A stretch of DNA of 64,000 nt from Rubrivivax sp. (GCA_016790435.1 JAEUPE010000038.1:1-64000); one strand, 5' to 3'. Counted from the first letter of the stretch, positions 17,634-40,062 are shown. Notes: generated from the letters alone by a model not told the origin. A program made the numbers and translations.

Positions 17634-17885
17634 TCAAGCCCGCTTGCGTGCCAGGAACGCATCCAGCGCGTCGAGGCTGTCGAGGTTCTCCGGCAGCATC
17701 TCGTCGTCGCCGACCTTGATGCCATAGGTCTCCTCGAGATGGGCGATCAACTCGAGAAACCCGGTCGAATCGAGCACATGGTGCTCGAGGAAACTGGCCG
17801 AGTCGTCCAGCGCCGGCCCGCGGCTGCCCATGAAGAAGTTGTCTTCAAGGAAGCGGCGCAACGCTGTCTTGACGTCCTGATTCAT
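17634..17885 (-). CDS. Acyl carrier protein (ACP1 of the operon)
   Basis: An 83-residue acidic four-helix carrier protein, MNQDVKTALRRFLEDNFF at the N-terminus. The phosphopantetheine serine is in HHVLDSTGFLELIAHLEE near residue 40, in the DSx context; the residue after serine is Thr rather than the usual Leu/Met. GAGGGTGAG precedes the ATG at 17885. It follows the acyl-AMP ligase by 32 bases, which makes that ligase its likely loading enzyme. Confidence 0.9.
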   Translation of the reverse strand: MNQDVKTALRRFLEDNFFMGSRGPALDDSASFLEHHVLDSTGFLELIAHLEETYGIKVGDDEMLPENLDSLDALDAFLARKRA

Positions 17886-17917
17886 CGTGATCTCACCCTC
17901 GCCCGCGCTTGCCCCGG

Positions 17918-19477
17918 TCAGGACCCGCTGCGCAACGCAGCGTGGCGGACCTTCCCGGACTCCGTCACCGGCAACGCGTCGACCACCTCCACGAACTTGG
18001 GGACCATGTGGCTCTCCAGCGTTGCCTGGCAATGCCTAACGATATCCCTGCTCGTGGTGGTGGCACCCGACGCAAGCGTGACAAAGGCCTTCACTGCATG
18101 CCCCAGCAGCGGATCCGGCTCGCCCACCACCGCGCACGCCACCACGCCGGGCACCTGGTGGATGACCTCCTCCACCTCGCGCGGCGCGACCTTCTCGCCG
18201 CGCGACTTGATGATGTCGTCCAGGCGCGCCACGAAGTACAGGTAGCCTTCCTCGTCGCTGCGGAAGAGATCGCCGGTGTGCAGCACTTTCTCACCTTCGA
18301 GCGGGCCTGGCCGCAGCCGCTCCATCGTTGCCTCCGGGCGCCGCCAGTAGCCACGCATGACATGGCTGCCTCGCACCACGAGCTCGCCGCAGCTTCCATT
18401 CGGCAACCGCCGCCCCGTTTCGTCGACGAGCCAGTGTTCCTGATTCGGCATGCCGCGACCGACGCTGCCAGGACGTCGCTCCACTTCCTCCGGCGGCAGA
18501 TAGCTGATGCGCTTGCACTCGGTCATGCCGTACATGCTGAACAGCTGCGCTGCGGGCCAGGCGGCAACGACGCGTGACAAGAGCGACTGCGGCAATGCGG
18601 CCGCGGCATTGCTGACGAGGCGCAGCGCTGCGTGGTCGAACTGCGCCAGTTGAGGCAGGCCGAGCAGCGCCGACAGCAACGTCGGCACCGCGGGGAACAC
18701 CGTGACCCGCTCGCGTTCGATCGTCTGCGCCACCTTGAGCGGAAACGCCGCCTGGCGCTCCAGCACGACCGTCGCGCCCAACCCCAGGCCCATGAGCAGG
18801 TGGTAAAGCCCATAGCTGAACGTGGGCGGCAGCGCCAGGCCGACAACGTCGTCCTCACGCAGGCCGAGGTAGGCCTGCACCGAGCGCCAGGCGCTGAGCA
18901 TGTTGTGATGCGTGAGCATCACGCCCTTGGGCCGACCCGTGCTGCCGGAGGTGTAGAGGATGGCCGCAAGATCCTGATCGATGCGCGGCGCGGCGGCGCT
19001 GTCCGGCACCTCGCCGGGAGAATCGGCGGGAGGGGGGCCGGGTGACGCACCGCGAAGGGCGCCGGCAGGCACGTCGACACCGCTTGCATCGGCACGCAGC
19101 ACGGCGCGTAGCGCCGGGCATCGAGCGCTCAGGACCTGCTCATCCTGCGGGCTGAAGCGGTCCTCGACCCAGATCGCCGCCGCTTCCGTGTCCTCGAGAA
19201 CGAAGGCCAGCCGCTCTGCACGTGTGGTGGGCGTGAGCGGCACGAACACCCCGCCGGCGGCGAGCACGGCATGAACGGCGGCAGCGTATGGCGCGTCACT
19301 CTCCAAGGCCAGCACCACCCGATCCCCGGGCTTCACGCCGGCGGCCCGCAGGCGGATCGCCATGGCCCGCACTTGCGCCGCCAGTTCGCCGTAGCTCAGC
19401 CGCCCGGAAGCGCAGACCAGTGCGGTCTTGCCCGGCTTCCGGGCGCTCGCCTGCTCGAAAGGGTGATGCAGCAGCAT
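17918..19477 (-). CDS. Acyl-AMP ligase (ANL superfamily)
   Basis: A 519-residue adenylate-forming enzyme expected to activate a carboxylic acid with ATP and pass it to a carrier-protein or CoA thiol. It has the P-loop LYTSGSTGRPKGVMLTHHNM near residue 165, the aromatic/acid-binding region YGMTECKRISYLPPEE near 310, a TGDLFRSDEEGYLYFVARLDD hinge near 395 and the C-terminal lysine context LPVTESGKVRHAAL near 510. The start at 19477 is five bases from the AsnB-like stop. It resembles the exosortase-associated and free ACP-loading ligases more than NRPS A domains. The substrate is not predictable. Confidence 0.88.
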   Translation of the reverse strand: MLLHHPFEQASARKPGKTALVCASGRLSYGELAAQVRAMAIRLRAAGVKPGDRVVLALESDAPYAAAVHAVLAAGGVFVPLTPTTRAERLAFVLEDTEAAAIWVEDRFSPQDEQVLSARCPALRAVLRADASGVDVPAGALRGASPGPPPADSPGEVPDSAAAPRIDQDLAAILYTSGSTGRPKGVMLTHHNMLSAWRSVQAYLGLREDDVVGLALPPTFSYGLYHLLMGLGLGATVVLERQAAFPLKVAQTIERERVTVFPAVPTLLSALLGLPQLAQFDHAALRLVSNAAAALPQSLLSRVVAAWPAAQLFSMYGMTECKRISYLPPEEVERRPGSVGRGMPNQEHWLVDETGRRLPNGSCGELVVRGSHVMRGYWRRPEATMERLRPGPLEGEKVLHTGDLFRSDEEGYLYFVARLDDIIKSRGEKVAPREVEEVIHQVPGVVACAVVGEPDPLLGHAVKAFVTLASGATTTSRDIVRHCQATLESHMVPKFVEVVDALPVTESGKVRHAALRSGS

Positions 19478-19482
19478 GGCAG

Positions 19483-21435
19483 TCAGGCGACTCGGATGAA
19501 CTGGCGGTGCAGCCACATGCAGGACACGATGCCGACGAAGGCCATGTTGTCGCCGAAGCCAATCGCCCGCCCGCGGCGGCACTTCTCCACCAGCTTGGCG
19601 ACAGCGGCGGGCTCGAAGAGGCCCGCATCGCGCACGTTCACAGCGTCGAGCAGCTCGGCCGTCTCCTCGCGCAGGCGCGGCTGGTCTGCCGAACCATCCG
19701 CCGCGCTCTCGAAGAAGCTGGCGCTGTCGGGCGCGCGATAGGGCTGCTTGGTCCGCGCCGCGATCGAGGCCGGCAGCTGCGCCTCGAAGGCGCGGCGCAG
19801 CAGCACCTTCTCGTGCAGGCCGCACAGCTTCAGCCGCGCCGGCATGCGGCAGGAGAACTCCAGCAGCCGATGGTCCAGGAACGGATAGCGTGCCTCGACG
19901 GAAGCCGCCATCGCGGCGCGGTCCCCTTGCGAGGACAGCAGGTAGCCCGACATCAGCGTGTTCGCCTCGACATACTGGTCGCGCGCCAGCGCCGGCCAGC
20001 GTGCGAAGTCCTGCGGCACCGCGTCGGCGAGCACGCCTTCGGGCGAGTGTGCGGCGATGCGCGCTTGCCAGTCGGGCTGGAAGAAGCCCAGCGCCCGCCG
20101 CGTCGTCGCGGCCCGCATCATGTGCGCGTAGTGCGGCGCCGTGCCTTGCTCGCGCCCGGCGCCGAAGTACGCCTGGGTCATCGCTCGGCCCGCCATCGGC
20201 GAGTGCGCGAGATACGGATACAGGCGCGACAGCAGCGCCGGGCGCCAGCGCGAACCCGGGTGTCGTGCAACGAACCGGCGGACGGCCGCCTCCTTGAAGA
20301 TGTCGTAGCCGCCGAAGGCTTCGTCAGCGCCCTCGCCCGTCAGCACGACCTTGTAGCCCGACGCGCGCACACTGTCGGCCAGCAGCATCATCGGCACCGG
20401 CGCCGTGCGCAGCACAGGCGCCTCGGCGTGCCGCACCATGCGCGGGAAAGCTGCGGCAATCATGTCGCCGCGAGCCTCGATCGACGAGTGCCGTGTGCCC
20501 AGGTGCCGCACGAGTTCCTGTTGCGCCGCGCTCTCGTCGAACTCCGCGTCGGCGAAGGTCAGCGAGAAGGTCCGCAACGGCGTGTCGGTGTGCCGCCGCA
20601 CGACGGTCGTGATGATCGACGAGTCCAGGCCGCCCGAGAGGTAGGCACCCACCGGCACGTCGGCGCGCAGTTGCAGGCGCACGGCTTCGACGAGGCGCTC
20701 GCGCAACTCGTCTGCCCAGCGCTCGTCCGACCACGCCGGCGGCTCCTCCGCGCCGAACGGCCAGTCCCAGTAGCGCTGCAGGCGTTCGCGGCCCTCGGCG
20801 GCATCGACGATCAGCAGGTGCCCTGGCGGCACGGCCTGCACCCCCTCCCACACCGTGCGCGGAGGACAGACCGCCCAGTACGCGAAGGTCTCGGCAAGTC
20901 CGCCCGCGTCGAGCCGGCGCGCAACGCCGGGCAACGTGAACAGTGCCTTCACCTCGGACGCGAAGGCCAGCCGGCCGCCGACCCGCGCGTGGAACAGCGG
21001 CCGGATGCCGACGCGGTCGCGCGCGAGCACAAGTCGCTGCCGCCGCGCGTCCCACAGGGCCAGCGCGAACTGTCCGTTCAGGTGCTCGACGAAGTCGGGG
21101 CCATGATCCTCGTACAGGTGCACGAGCACCTCGGTGTCGGAGGTGGTGCGGAAGACATGCCCGCGCGCGACGAGGCGCTCGCGCAACTCGACGTAGTTGA
21201 AGATCTCGCCATTGAAGGTCACGCGCACCTGGCCGTCCTCGTTGGCCATGGGCTGCGCGCCTCCGGCGAGGTCGATGATGGACAGGCGCGCATGCGCCAA
21301 TCCCACTGGCCCCTCCCGCCACACCCCATGCCCGTCGGGACCACGATGGCGAAGCGCGCCGATCATCCCCAGCAGTTCGTCCTGGCCGGGTGATGCCGCG
21401 CCGGGGAGTGCGAGCAGTCCCGCAATGCCGCACAT
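19483..21435 (-). CDS. AsnB-like glutamine-dependent amidotransferase
   Basis: A 650-residue class II amidotransferase: mature N-terminal cysteine in MCGIAGLL, glutaminase residues RHRGPDGHG and FNGEIFNYVELR, then the ATP pyrophosphatase P-loop AYLSGGLDSSIITT near residue 252 and LTGEGADEAFGGYDIF near 358. True asparagine synthetase B is similar, but this copy sits between a KAS III-like enzyme and an acyl-AMP ligase, with a carrier protein on each side, so amidation or amide-bond formation on a carrier-bound or released acid is more likely. The second AsnB-like protein in the window (61913-63883) belongs to the exopolysaccharide operon and is clearly different in its C-terminal third. Confidence 0.9.
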   Translation of the reverse strand: MCGIAGLLALPGAASPGQDELLGMIGALRHRGPDGHGVWREGPVGLAHARLSIIDLAGGAQPMANEDGQVRVTFNGEIFNYVELRERLVARGHVFRTTSDTEVLVHLYEDHGPDFVEHLNGQFALALWDARRQRLVLARDRVGIRPLFHARVGGRLAFASEVKALFTLPGVARRLDAGGLAETFAYWAVCPPRTVWEGVQAVPPGHLLIVDAAEGRERLQRYWDWPFGAEEPPAWSDERWADELRERLVEAVRLQLRADVPVGAYLSGGLDSSIITTVVRRHTDTPLRTFSLTFADAEFDESAAQQELVRHLGTRHSSIEARGDMIAAAFPRMVRHAEAPVLRTAPVPMMLLADSVRASGYKVVLTGEGADEAFGGYDIFKEAAVRRFVARHPGSRWRPALLSRLYPYLAHSPMAGRAMTQAYFGAGREQGTAPHYAHMMRAATTRRALGFFQPDWQARIAAHSPEGVLADAVPQDFARWPALARDQYVEANTLMSGYLLSSQGDRAAMAASVEARYPFLDHRLLEFSCRMPARLKLCGLHEKVLLRRAFEAQLPASIAARTKQPYRAPDSASFFESAADGSADQPRLREETAELLDAVNVRDAGLFEPAAVAKLVEKCRRGRAIGFGDNMAFVGIVSCMWLHRQFIRVA

Positions 21436-21474
21436 GAGGAGCTCGGTCGCGGAGGAGCGCGGGCCGGCGGCGTA

Positions 21475-22515
21475 TCAGCCGCGCTTGGCGATGCGTCCGC
21501 TGTAGTCGTGGTGGAGCAGCACAGCGGCCGGCTCCAGGTCGACCACCGCCGCACCCCACGAGAGGCCGACACCGTAGCCGAGCAGCATCACCTTCATCCG
21601 CCGCTCCCGATCTGCCGGCAGCCGGCGTGCCATGGCCACGGCCACCGAGGGCCCGCCGCTGTTGCCGTTGTCTTCCAGCGTCATCGGCACGCGGTCCTCG
21701 GGCAGGCCGCACTTCTTCACGAGGTGCTTGATCATGAAGCGGTTCGACTGGTGGAAGACGTAGGCATCCACGTCGGCCACCTCGCAACCCGCCAGCACCA
21801 GCGCATCGGCCAGCAGCGGCGGCACACGCTTGATGGTGAAGCTGAAGACCCCCGCCCCATCCATCTCGAGCGCGAGGTGACGAGGGTTGGCAGGAAAGCG
21901 GTCGCGGAAGCCACCGCCGCGCATGATGAGCCCGGCATGCCCGCTGCCGTCGGTGTGCAGGCAGAAGTGCCCGCGGCCGTGCTCGTCGAACTCGAGCGCG
22001 GTGGCCGATCCCGAGTCGCCGAAGAGCAGCGTGGTCGCCTGGTCCTTCGGGTCGACGAAGCGGCTCGGCGTGTCGCCATGCAGCATGAGGATGCGCCGGT
22101 GACCGCCGCCCCGCAACATGGTCGCCGCGAGATACAACCCGTACGGGTAGCCCGAGCAGCCGAGGCCCACATCGAACGCCGCGCAGGTGTCGGGCAGGCT
22201 CAACCAGTGGTGCAGCATGCAGCTCGTGGAGGGCAGGAAGTAGTCCGGGCTCTGCGTGACGAAGATCAGGCCGCTGATGGACTCGCGCTCCCAGCCCAGG
22301 CGCTGCAGCAGGTGTTCGGCCGCCTCATGGCAGAGGTCGGCCGAGGTCACGCCATCGTCGACCACCCGGCGCTGCCGCACGCCGGCCATGGCCACGACCT
22401 TGCGCACTTCCTCCGGCTCGAAGCCGAGCGCCGGGTCGAGGTTGTCGACCGCGCGCGGCGGCACGCAGGTGCTGACTCCTGCGATCCGGAACCCCTCGAT
22501 CGTCGAACGGCTCAT
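21475..22515 (-). CDS. KAS III-like (FabH family) ketosynthase/acyltransferase
   Basis: A 346-residue thiolase-fold enzyme. The nucleophile is the cysteine in VGLGCSGYPYGLYLAA near residue 111, and the histidine/asparagine partners appear as VFHQSNRFMIKHL near 250 and EDNGNSGGPSVAVA near 280. The full Cys-His-Asn triad is therefore present, allowing either decarboxylative condensation or acyl transfer. It starts 13 bases after the stop of the small carrier protein ACP2, its obvious partner. FabH relatives in secondary metabolism often act as starter-unit condensing enzymes or acyltransferases; which applies here cannot be told from sequence. Confidence 0.9.
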   Translation of the reverse strand: MSRSTIEGFRIAGVSTCVPPRAVDNLDPALGFEPEEVRKVVAMAGVRQRRVVDDGVTSADLCHEAAEHLLQRLGWERESISGLIFVTQSPDYFLPSTSCMLHHWLSLPDTCAAFDVGLGCSGYPYGLYLAATMLRGGGHRRILMLHGDTPSRFVDPKDQATTLLFGDSGSATALEFDEHGRGHFCLHTDGSGHAGLIMRGGGFRDRFPANPRHLALEMDGAGVFSFTIKRVPPLLADALVLAGCEVADVDAYVFHQSNRFMIKHLVKKCGLPEDRVPMTLEDNGNSGGPSVAVAMARRLPADRERRMKVMLLGYGVGLSWGAAVVDLEPAAVLLHHDYSGRIAKRG

Positions 22516-22528
22516 GCCGCGGACGGCC

Positions 22529-22777
22529 TCAAGCCGCGACCAGGAGGGCGCCCTGTCGCTCGAGGATGCCGATGATGTCGCCGACCGTCTTCAAGGCGTA
22601 CATCTCGCCTTCGTCGAGCTGGATGCCGAACTTCTCGTCGAGGTCGGCGATCAGCATTAACGTTCCCAGGGAGTCCCAGCCCTTGATGCTGCTGCTGGGT
22701 GTGTCGATGGTGATGCGACCCTCTGGTTCGCCGAACACTCGAGCGATCCAGTTCAGGGCGTCCGGCAGGCTGATCAT
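22529..22777 (-). CDS. Acyl carrier protein (ACP2), first gene of the operon
   Basis: An 82-residue carrier protein with the phosphopantetheine serine in SIKGWDSLGTLMLIADLDEK near residue 37 and an acidic helix after it (DEKFGIQLDEGEM). ATG 22777 is taken as the start; a GTG at 22780 would add one residue. The two carrier proteins of this operon differ strongly, suggesting each serves a different partner: ACP2 with the KAS III-like protein, ACP1 with the ligase or NadE-like enzyme. Promoter sequence must lie in 22778-22965. Confidence 0.88.
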   Translation of the reverse strand: MISLPDALNWIARVFGEPEGRITIDTPSSSIKGWDSLGTLMLIADLDEKFGIQLDEGEMYALKTVGDIIGILERQGALLVAA

Positions 22778-22965
22778 CACGTTGCGCGTTAGCGGGTCGG
22801 TCCATCAACCCCGCAATGGCAGGGGTCGAAGGAGCATATCGCTGCGGTGGTTCGACGGGTAACGCGGAGTAGGCCAGCCGCGGTCATGCATCACGCCGGC
22901 GCGGACAGCGCCCCGGCGCCCCAGGGCCGTGCCAGCCCGTCCGTAGACGCCGGCGAAACGAGCCG

Positions 22966-23940
22966 TTACTTCACGCCGCGCAGCCAATACCAGGGCGCAC
23001 GCAGCCGCTCGAGCCCGGAGAACACGACGTCGTCGGCAGACCTCGGCTTCGAGGTGCCGAGCCAGGACATCGGCAATGATTTGACGCCATCGACCCAGGC
23101 CGACTGGCCGGGCGGGCGAGGTGACAGGCCGGCCTTGCGCAGCAGATGGTTCACCTGGTAGACGTGCGCGCGCCGGTCGATGTCCTTGTGCGACAAATTG
23201 ACGCTGACGGTGATGGACGCCGACGCTCCGGTCCGCACCCAATGGGGCGCATTCGGCGGCTGGTGCACGCCAAGACCCGGTCTCAGATCGAAGCGACGCG
23301 CCTTCGGCTCCAGGTCTTCCCTGTACCGGGCCGCGTTGATCTCACCGGTATAGAAGCGCTCGATCTCGCGCTCGCTCAGGATGCCGCGGTCACGCGGGTC
23401 CCACAGGCAGACCTCCTTCTCGCCCGCAATCTGGCACAGGAAGTTGGTTTCGTGGTCGATGTGGTACGGAGTGACACTGCCCGGCGACGAGCAGAAGACC
23501 GTGAACTGCGCCAACGTGAGGTGACGCCGGAGGTCGCGCCCGGACAGATTCGAGATTTCGTCGACGCACTCGTCGAGCAACGCGGCGTAGTCCGCATCCA
23601 GATCCGCGACATTGTTCAGCTTGACCCAGGAGTTGCTCGACTCCAAGTCAAGGAATGCAGCGGCCACCCGTTAGCGCAACGGTGCCTGATCGAAGCGCGT
23701 ATCGATGCGCCTTTGGGCGCCGCGTGCGACGAAGCGGAATTCCCGGCCCGTTTGCAGCAGGTGCTCTGCTGCTCTCATCAGGCGGGGGATGGTGAAAAGC
23801 CCCGACTCGACCAAGCGATGCCGGAACCGAAAGGCTTGCTGACCGAAGGCACCGGTCAGGTCCGACAGCCCATCGGCGAACAGGCGCCCGGCGGCCGCGG
23901 TCTCGCGGATGTACGGCGGAGTGATCGGAAGAGCGTGCAT
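22966..23940 (-). pseudogene. Cupin/JmjC-like oxygenase gene interrupted by one in-frame stop
   Basis: Two open frames on the same strand and in the same reading frame are separated only by a TAA at 23671-23673. The first, 89 residues, starts at ATG 23940 behind a good Shine-Dalgarno (GGGGGAG). The second begins two codons after the stop and runs 230 residues to 22966. Together (about 323 residues) they align end to end with the intact paralogue at 40063-40947; the stop falls just before AAAFLDLESSNSWVKL, matching VLESIRESSSYIMI there. The second part keeps the metal-binding pattern, PYHIDHETNF and a distal histidine in NAPHWVRTG. Either a recent nonsense mutation, translational readthrough, or a base-call error explains it. 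Confidence 0.85.
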
Positions 23941-24078
23941 GGCGGTCTCCCCCGGGGCAGCGCCCCTGGAACGAAGATGCTACAAGTTGTAGCTCGCCCA
24001 GGAGGATCCGTGCAAGTCCGCCCCCCATTCCGGTGGGAGCGAACAATCCGGCGAGCCGTGCGCCGGAATGCAGAGGCG

Positions 24079-25434
24079 CTAGTTCAGCCGGCGGGCGAGT
24101 TCGTCCACCGTGAGGCTCGGATGTGCCTGCGCACTCTGCAGGATCAGCAGGAAATCGGACATCATCGCGCGCACATCCTGCGCCTCGAACAGGCAAGGCC
24201 GGTAGCTGAACTCGCAACGCAGCCCGTCGTCAGAGCCGAACAAGTCGAGATCCAGCTCCGAGAGCATCGAGTGCCGGTCCGTCGACACGGGGATGAACTG
24301 CAGGCCACGCGCCGACAGCGGCGCACCCGCCGCGCTGCCGTCGATGTACTGGCACCAGATGCGGAAGACGGTGTTGCCCGACGGTACCAGCGGAGTCTCG
24401 CGCATGAGCACCTCGAGCGGCACGCGCCCGCAGGCCAGCATCATCCGCGTCGAAGCCTGGACGCGATGGCAGAGCTCGTCGAACCCCAACCCACCGTGCG
24501 GCCGCAGCCGCACCGGCATCAGGCTGGTGGCGTAGCCAACGAACTTCATCGCCTCCTCGCTCCAGCGGTTGAGCGTCGGCACCCCGATGAGCTGGTCCTC
24601 GCTGCCGGTGCGATGCCGCAGCAGCACGGCTAGCGCGGACAGGAACAACGAGAACGGGGAAACGCGAAGGTGTTTCGAAAAGTCGCGGAGGCCCTGGTGC
24701 TCGTGCGGTGGCCGCTCCACGTGCTCCAGGTGGGCGCGCCAATCACGGTTGCCCTTGCGCACGCCCTTTGTCGGCAGCGCGATCGCCGGGGGCGGATCGG
24801 CGAGCTCTCCTTGCCAGTATTCGATCTCTTCGGCGAAGCCGCCGGATTCGTAGGTCTCGATCTCCCACTGCGCGACGTCGGCGTACTGCTGCACCAGGCG
24901 CGGCAGCTCGGCGCGCGAGCCATCCACGCGGGCCTCGTACATGAGCATGAGCTCGCGCATCATCACGCCCGTGGACCAACCGTCGCACATGGCGTGGTGC
25001 ACCTGGAGGCACAGCACGTGATCATCCTCGCCCAGGCGCCACAGCCGCGCGAGCGTCGAGGGCCCTGAGATCACGTTGACGGCTGGCCGGTCGTTGGAAG
25101 TGAGTGCCGCGCGCACGGCCTCGAGGCGCTCTTCCGCGGTCGATCCCTCCACGGGCGCCAATGGCAACGTGATGCGCTGAGCCGGCAACACGACCTGGAA
25201 GAGCTGGCCCCTTTCGTAGTGCAGCACGGCGCGCAGCGTCGGATGGCGCTCGATCAGGTCGGTGAGCGCATCCTCCATGGCCCCGACGCGCAAGGGGCCC
25301 CGCACCCGGTACGGAATGGTGATTTCGTTCAGGCTCGCACTGCGGTAGCGCAACGCAAACGACCACATCGAGCGCTGCGCATAGGACGCCAGGGTCTTGA
25401 GTTCGCCGTCTTTGTTCAAGTTTCTCGAACCCAT
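24079..25434 (-). CDS. Stand-alone NRPS-type condensation enzyme
   Basis: About 451 residues forming one condensation domain. The active motif is intact, HHAMCDGWST near residue 160, with an arginine/asparagine-rich N-lobe (AQRSMWSFALRYRSAS near 17) and C-lobe segments PTLNRWSEEAMKFVGYAT near 290 and VPLEVLMRET near 342. No A, PCP or TE domain is attached. Upstream codons to 25893 are open but unlike a C domain, so ATG 25434 is used. Free C domains usually join a carrier-bound acyl or peptidyl group to a soluble amine/alcohol or to another carrier; here it could supply the release step missing from the megasynthase. Confidence 0.85.
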   Translation of the reverse strand: MGSRNLNKDGELKTLASYAQRSMWSFALRYRSASLNEITIPYRVRGPLRVGAMEDALTDLIERHPTLRAVLHYERGQLFQVVLPAQRITLPLAPVEGSTAEERLEAVRAALTSNDRPAVNVISGPSTLARLWRLGEDDHVLCLQVHHAMCDGWSTGVMMRELMLMYEARVDGSRAELPRLVQQYADVAQWEIETYESGGFAEEIEYWQGELADPPPAIALPTKGVRKGNRDWRAHLEHVERPPHEHQGLRDFSKHLRVSPFSLFLSALAVLLRHRTGSEDQLIGVPTLNRWSEEAMKFVGYATSLMPVRLRPHGGLGFDELCHRVQASTRMMLACGRVPLEVLMRETPLVPSGNTVFRIWCQYIDGSAAGAPLSARGLQFIPVSTDRHSMLSELDLDLFGSDDGLRCEFSYRPCLFEAQDVRAMMSDFLLILQSAQAHPSLTVDELARRLN

Positions 25435-25773
25435 CGGATTGGACACGCACTGAAGCTTCGGTCGCCGGGCCGGGCGCGCCAACAGCACGGCGCGCTCCCG
25501 GCGCGGGATTGTGCCAATGACATCGGCACCGCGGGGCGGGTGCCATACCTCGAACCAAGGATCCAGGCCATGCCATGCCCGGCTGCGCGACCAAAGCGGG
25601 GCGGATCGTGGAGTACTGCCGCACGGGACCCCAAGCGCGGTGGCGACGCCGCGTGAAGTACTTGCGCCGTTCCCTGCGACGCGACACCGGTCGGTGGCCA
25701 ATGACCCGAACCCTCGCACTGGTGCCGGAGAATGCCCAAACGGCCATGCGGGCCGTGTCCATCCGGTACGTTC
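25435..25773. promoter_or_regulatory. Divergent intergenic region, condensation gene / methyltransferase gene
   Basis: This 339-base gap lies between divergent genes. It contains two similar boxes on the plus strand, GTGGAGTACTGCCGC around 25609-25623 and GTGAAGTACTTGCGC around 25653-25667, each centred on the palindrome AGTACT and spaced 45 bases apart. An inverted repeat GTGCC-N9-GGCAC lies at 25511-25529. These are possible regulator sites; no regulator gene is present in the cluster. No gene or RNA was recognised. Confidence 0.4.
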
Positions 25774-26558
25774 ATGCAACAAGGTCAGTACTACCCCGGT
25801 CTCGAGAAACTCAAACAACTCCCGGTCATCCGCGATCTCTGGCAGCGGCAGCGCCTGAACCACTTCCTGTCTGTCAACGGAGGCGGTCTTCACTACGGCA
25901 AGTTCGCCAGCTTCGACGAGGCGCGAGCCTGGCTACCCAAGAACCCGGGCTATGACCTCGAGTCCCTGTCCGACGAGTACCTGGAGGTCCGGACACGGCG
26001 CATCTACGCCTTCGACTACCCCGTCATGTTCTGGTTGCGCAACGCCTTCGAGGCCGGGGCGCGCTCGATCTTCGACATCGGCGGCTCGGTCGGGGTGCAG
26101 TACTACTCCTACCGGCGCTACATGAGCCTGCCGGAGGATCTGGTGTGGCGTGTCTCCGAGCTGCCGGTCGTGTGCCGACTTGGGCGCGAGTATGCGCAGC
26201 GCCAAGGCGTCACGGCTGTTCAGTTCAGCGAGTCGCTCGACACCTCGACCATCAGCGACGACATCTGGATCGCCGCGGGGGTGCTGGAAGTCCTCGAGAA
26301 CGCGCGCATCGAGGGCCTGCTGGCGGGAGCCGCCAGGCGCCCGCAGCACATCCTGATCAACAAACTGCCGCTATGGAGAGGCGAGGAATACGTGTCCGCG
26401 CAGAACATCGGATCAGGCAGCTTCACCGCCCACTACGTGTTCAACCGCGAGCGCTTCGTCGCGGCCGTGGAAGCGCAGGGCTACAAGCTGCTCGACTCGT
26501 GGGACGTCCCGGAGCGCTGCTACCAGGACCCCCGCGAGCCGGAGCGAGACTTCGCCAA

Positions 26559-39707
<13,149 letters not shown>

Positions 39708-39800
39708 CAACAAGGCCTGGCATTGCCCGGGTCACGCGCTCAGAACAGACTTCGACGGGCTCGCGCTCGGTCAAGGCCGCGCTACTCGCCGAAAGGCAGC

Positions 39801-39820
39801 CCGCCGGCCAGTGCCGGCGG
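39801..39820 (-). terminator. Perfect 8-bp hairpin in the megasynthase leader
   Basis: CCGCCGGC (39801-39808) and GCCGGCGG (39813-39820) pair perfectly around the four-base loop CAGT. It lies about 95 bases upstream of the megasynthase ATG, so it could terminate the oxygenase transcript or form leader structure. There is no T-run. Confidence 0.45.
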
Positions 39821-39984
39821 CAGCCCGACCCAGTGCCTAACCAGGATAGACCGACCCATTCTGTGCCACGACCGCGCCGTGCCCAGGTTGGCCCCCGGTG
39901 GCCTGCCTCGGGCGCGTGAACAACTTCATGTCGATAGTTGGCTTGGGGGCGAGCCCATGTTCCGGGGCCGAAAGCGTCAAGAGG

Positions 39985-39999
39985 CCGGCATGGCCGGCA
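39985..39999 (-). terminator. Short hairpin downstream of the cupin/JmjC gene
   Basis: GCCGGC (39985-39990) and GCCGGC (39994-39999) pair around a three-base loop, about 63 bases beyond the oxygenase stop. The stem is short and has no T-run, so it is only a weak terminator candidate. Confidence 0.3.
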
Positions 40000-40062
40000 C
40001 CATGGCCGTGACCGAGGCGCGTGGCGTGCCGCGTCCCCCTCGGCACCACGATCGGCGAACGA

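Larger units (their letters stand above)
39708..40062. promoter_or_regulatory. 355-base leader between oxygenase and megasynthase genes
   Basis: Both flanking genes read leftwards. The gap holds two GC-rich hairpins, listed separately, and presumably the megasynthase promoter. No open frame here has support: the small plus- and minus-strand frames have no recognisable product. No RNA gene was seen. Confidence 0.4.

Noticed and set aside
17918..19477. Assigning the acyl-AMP ligase to the exosortase A system ligase family
   Set aside because: Similarity is only general to ANL enzymes, and its operon partners differ from the usual exosortase A set, so a neutral name was kept.
22805..23242. Small minus-strand frame of about 145 codons between ACP2 and the oxygenase
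   Set aside because: It overlaps the better-supported oxygenase 3' end in another frame, is arginine-rich and has no recognisable motif or ribosome-binding site.
22966..23940. A frameshift as the cause of the split oxygenase gene
   Set aside because: Both parts are in the same frame (start positions differ by a multiple of three), so a nonsense codon, not an indel, separates them.
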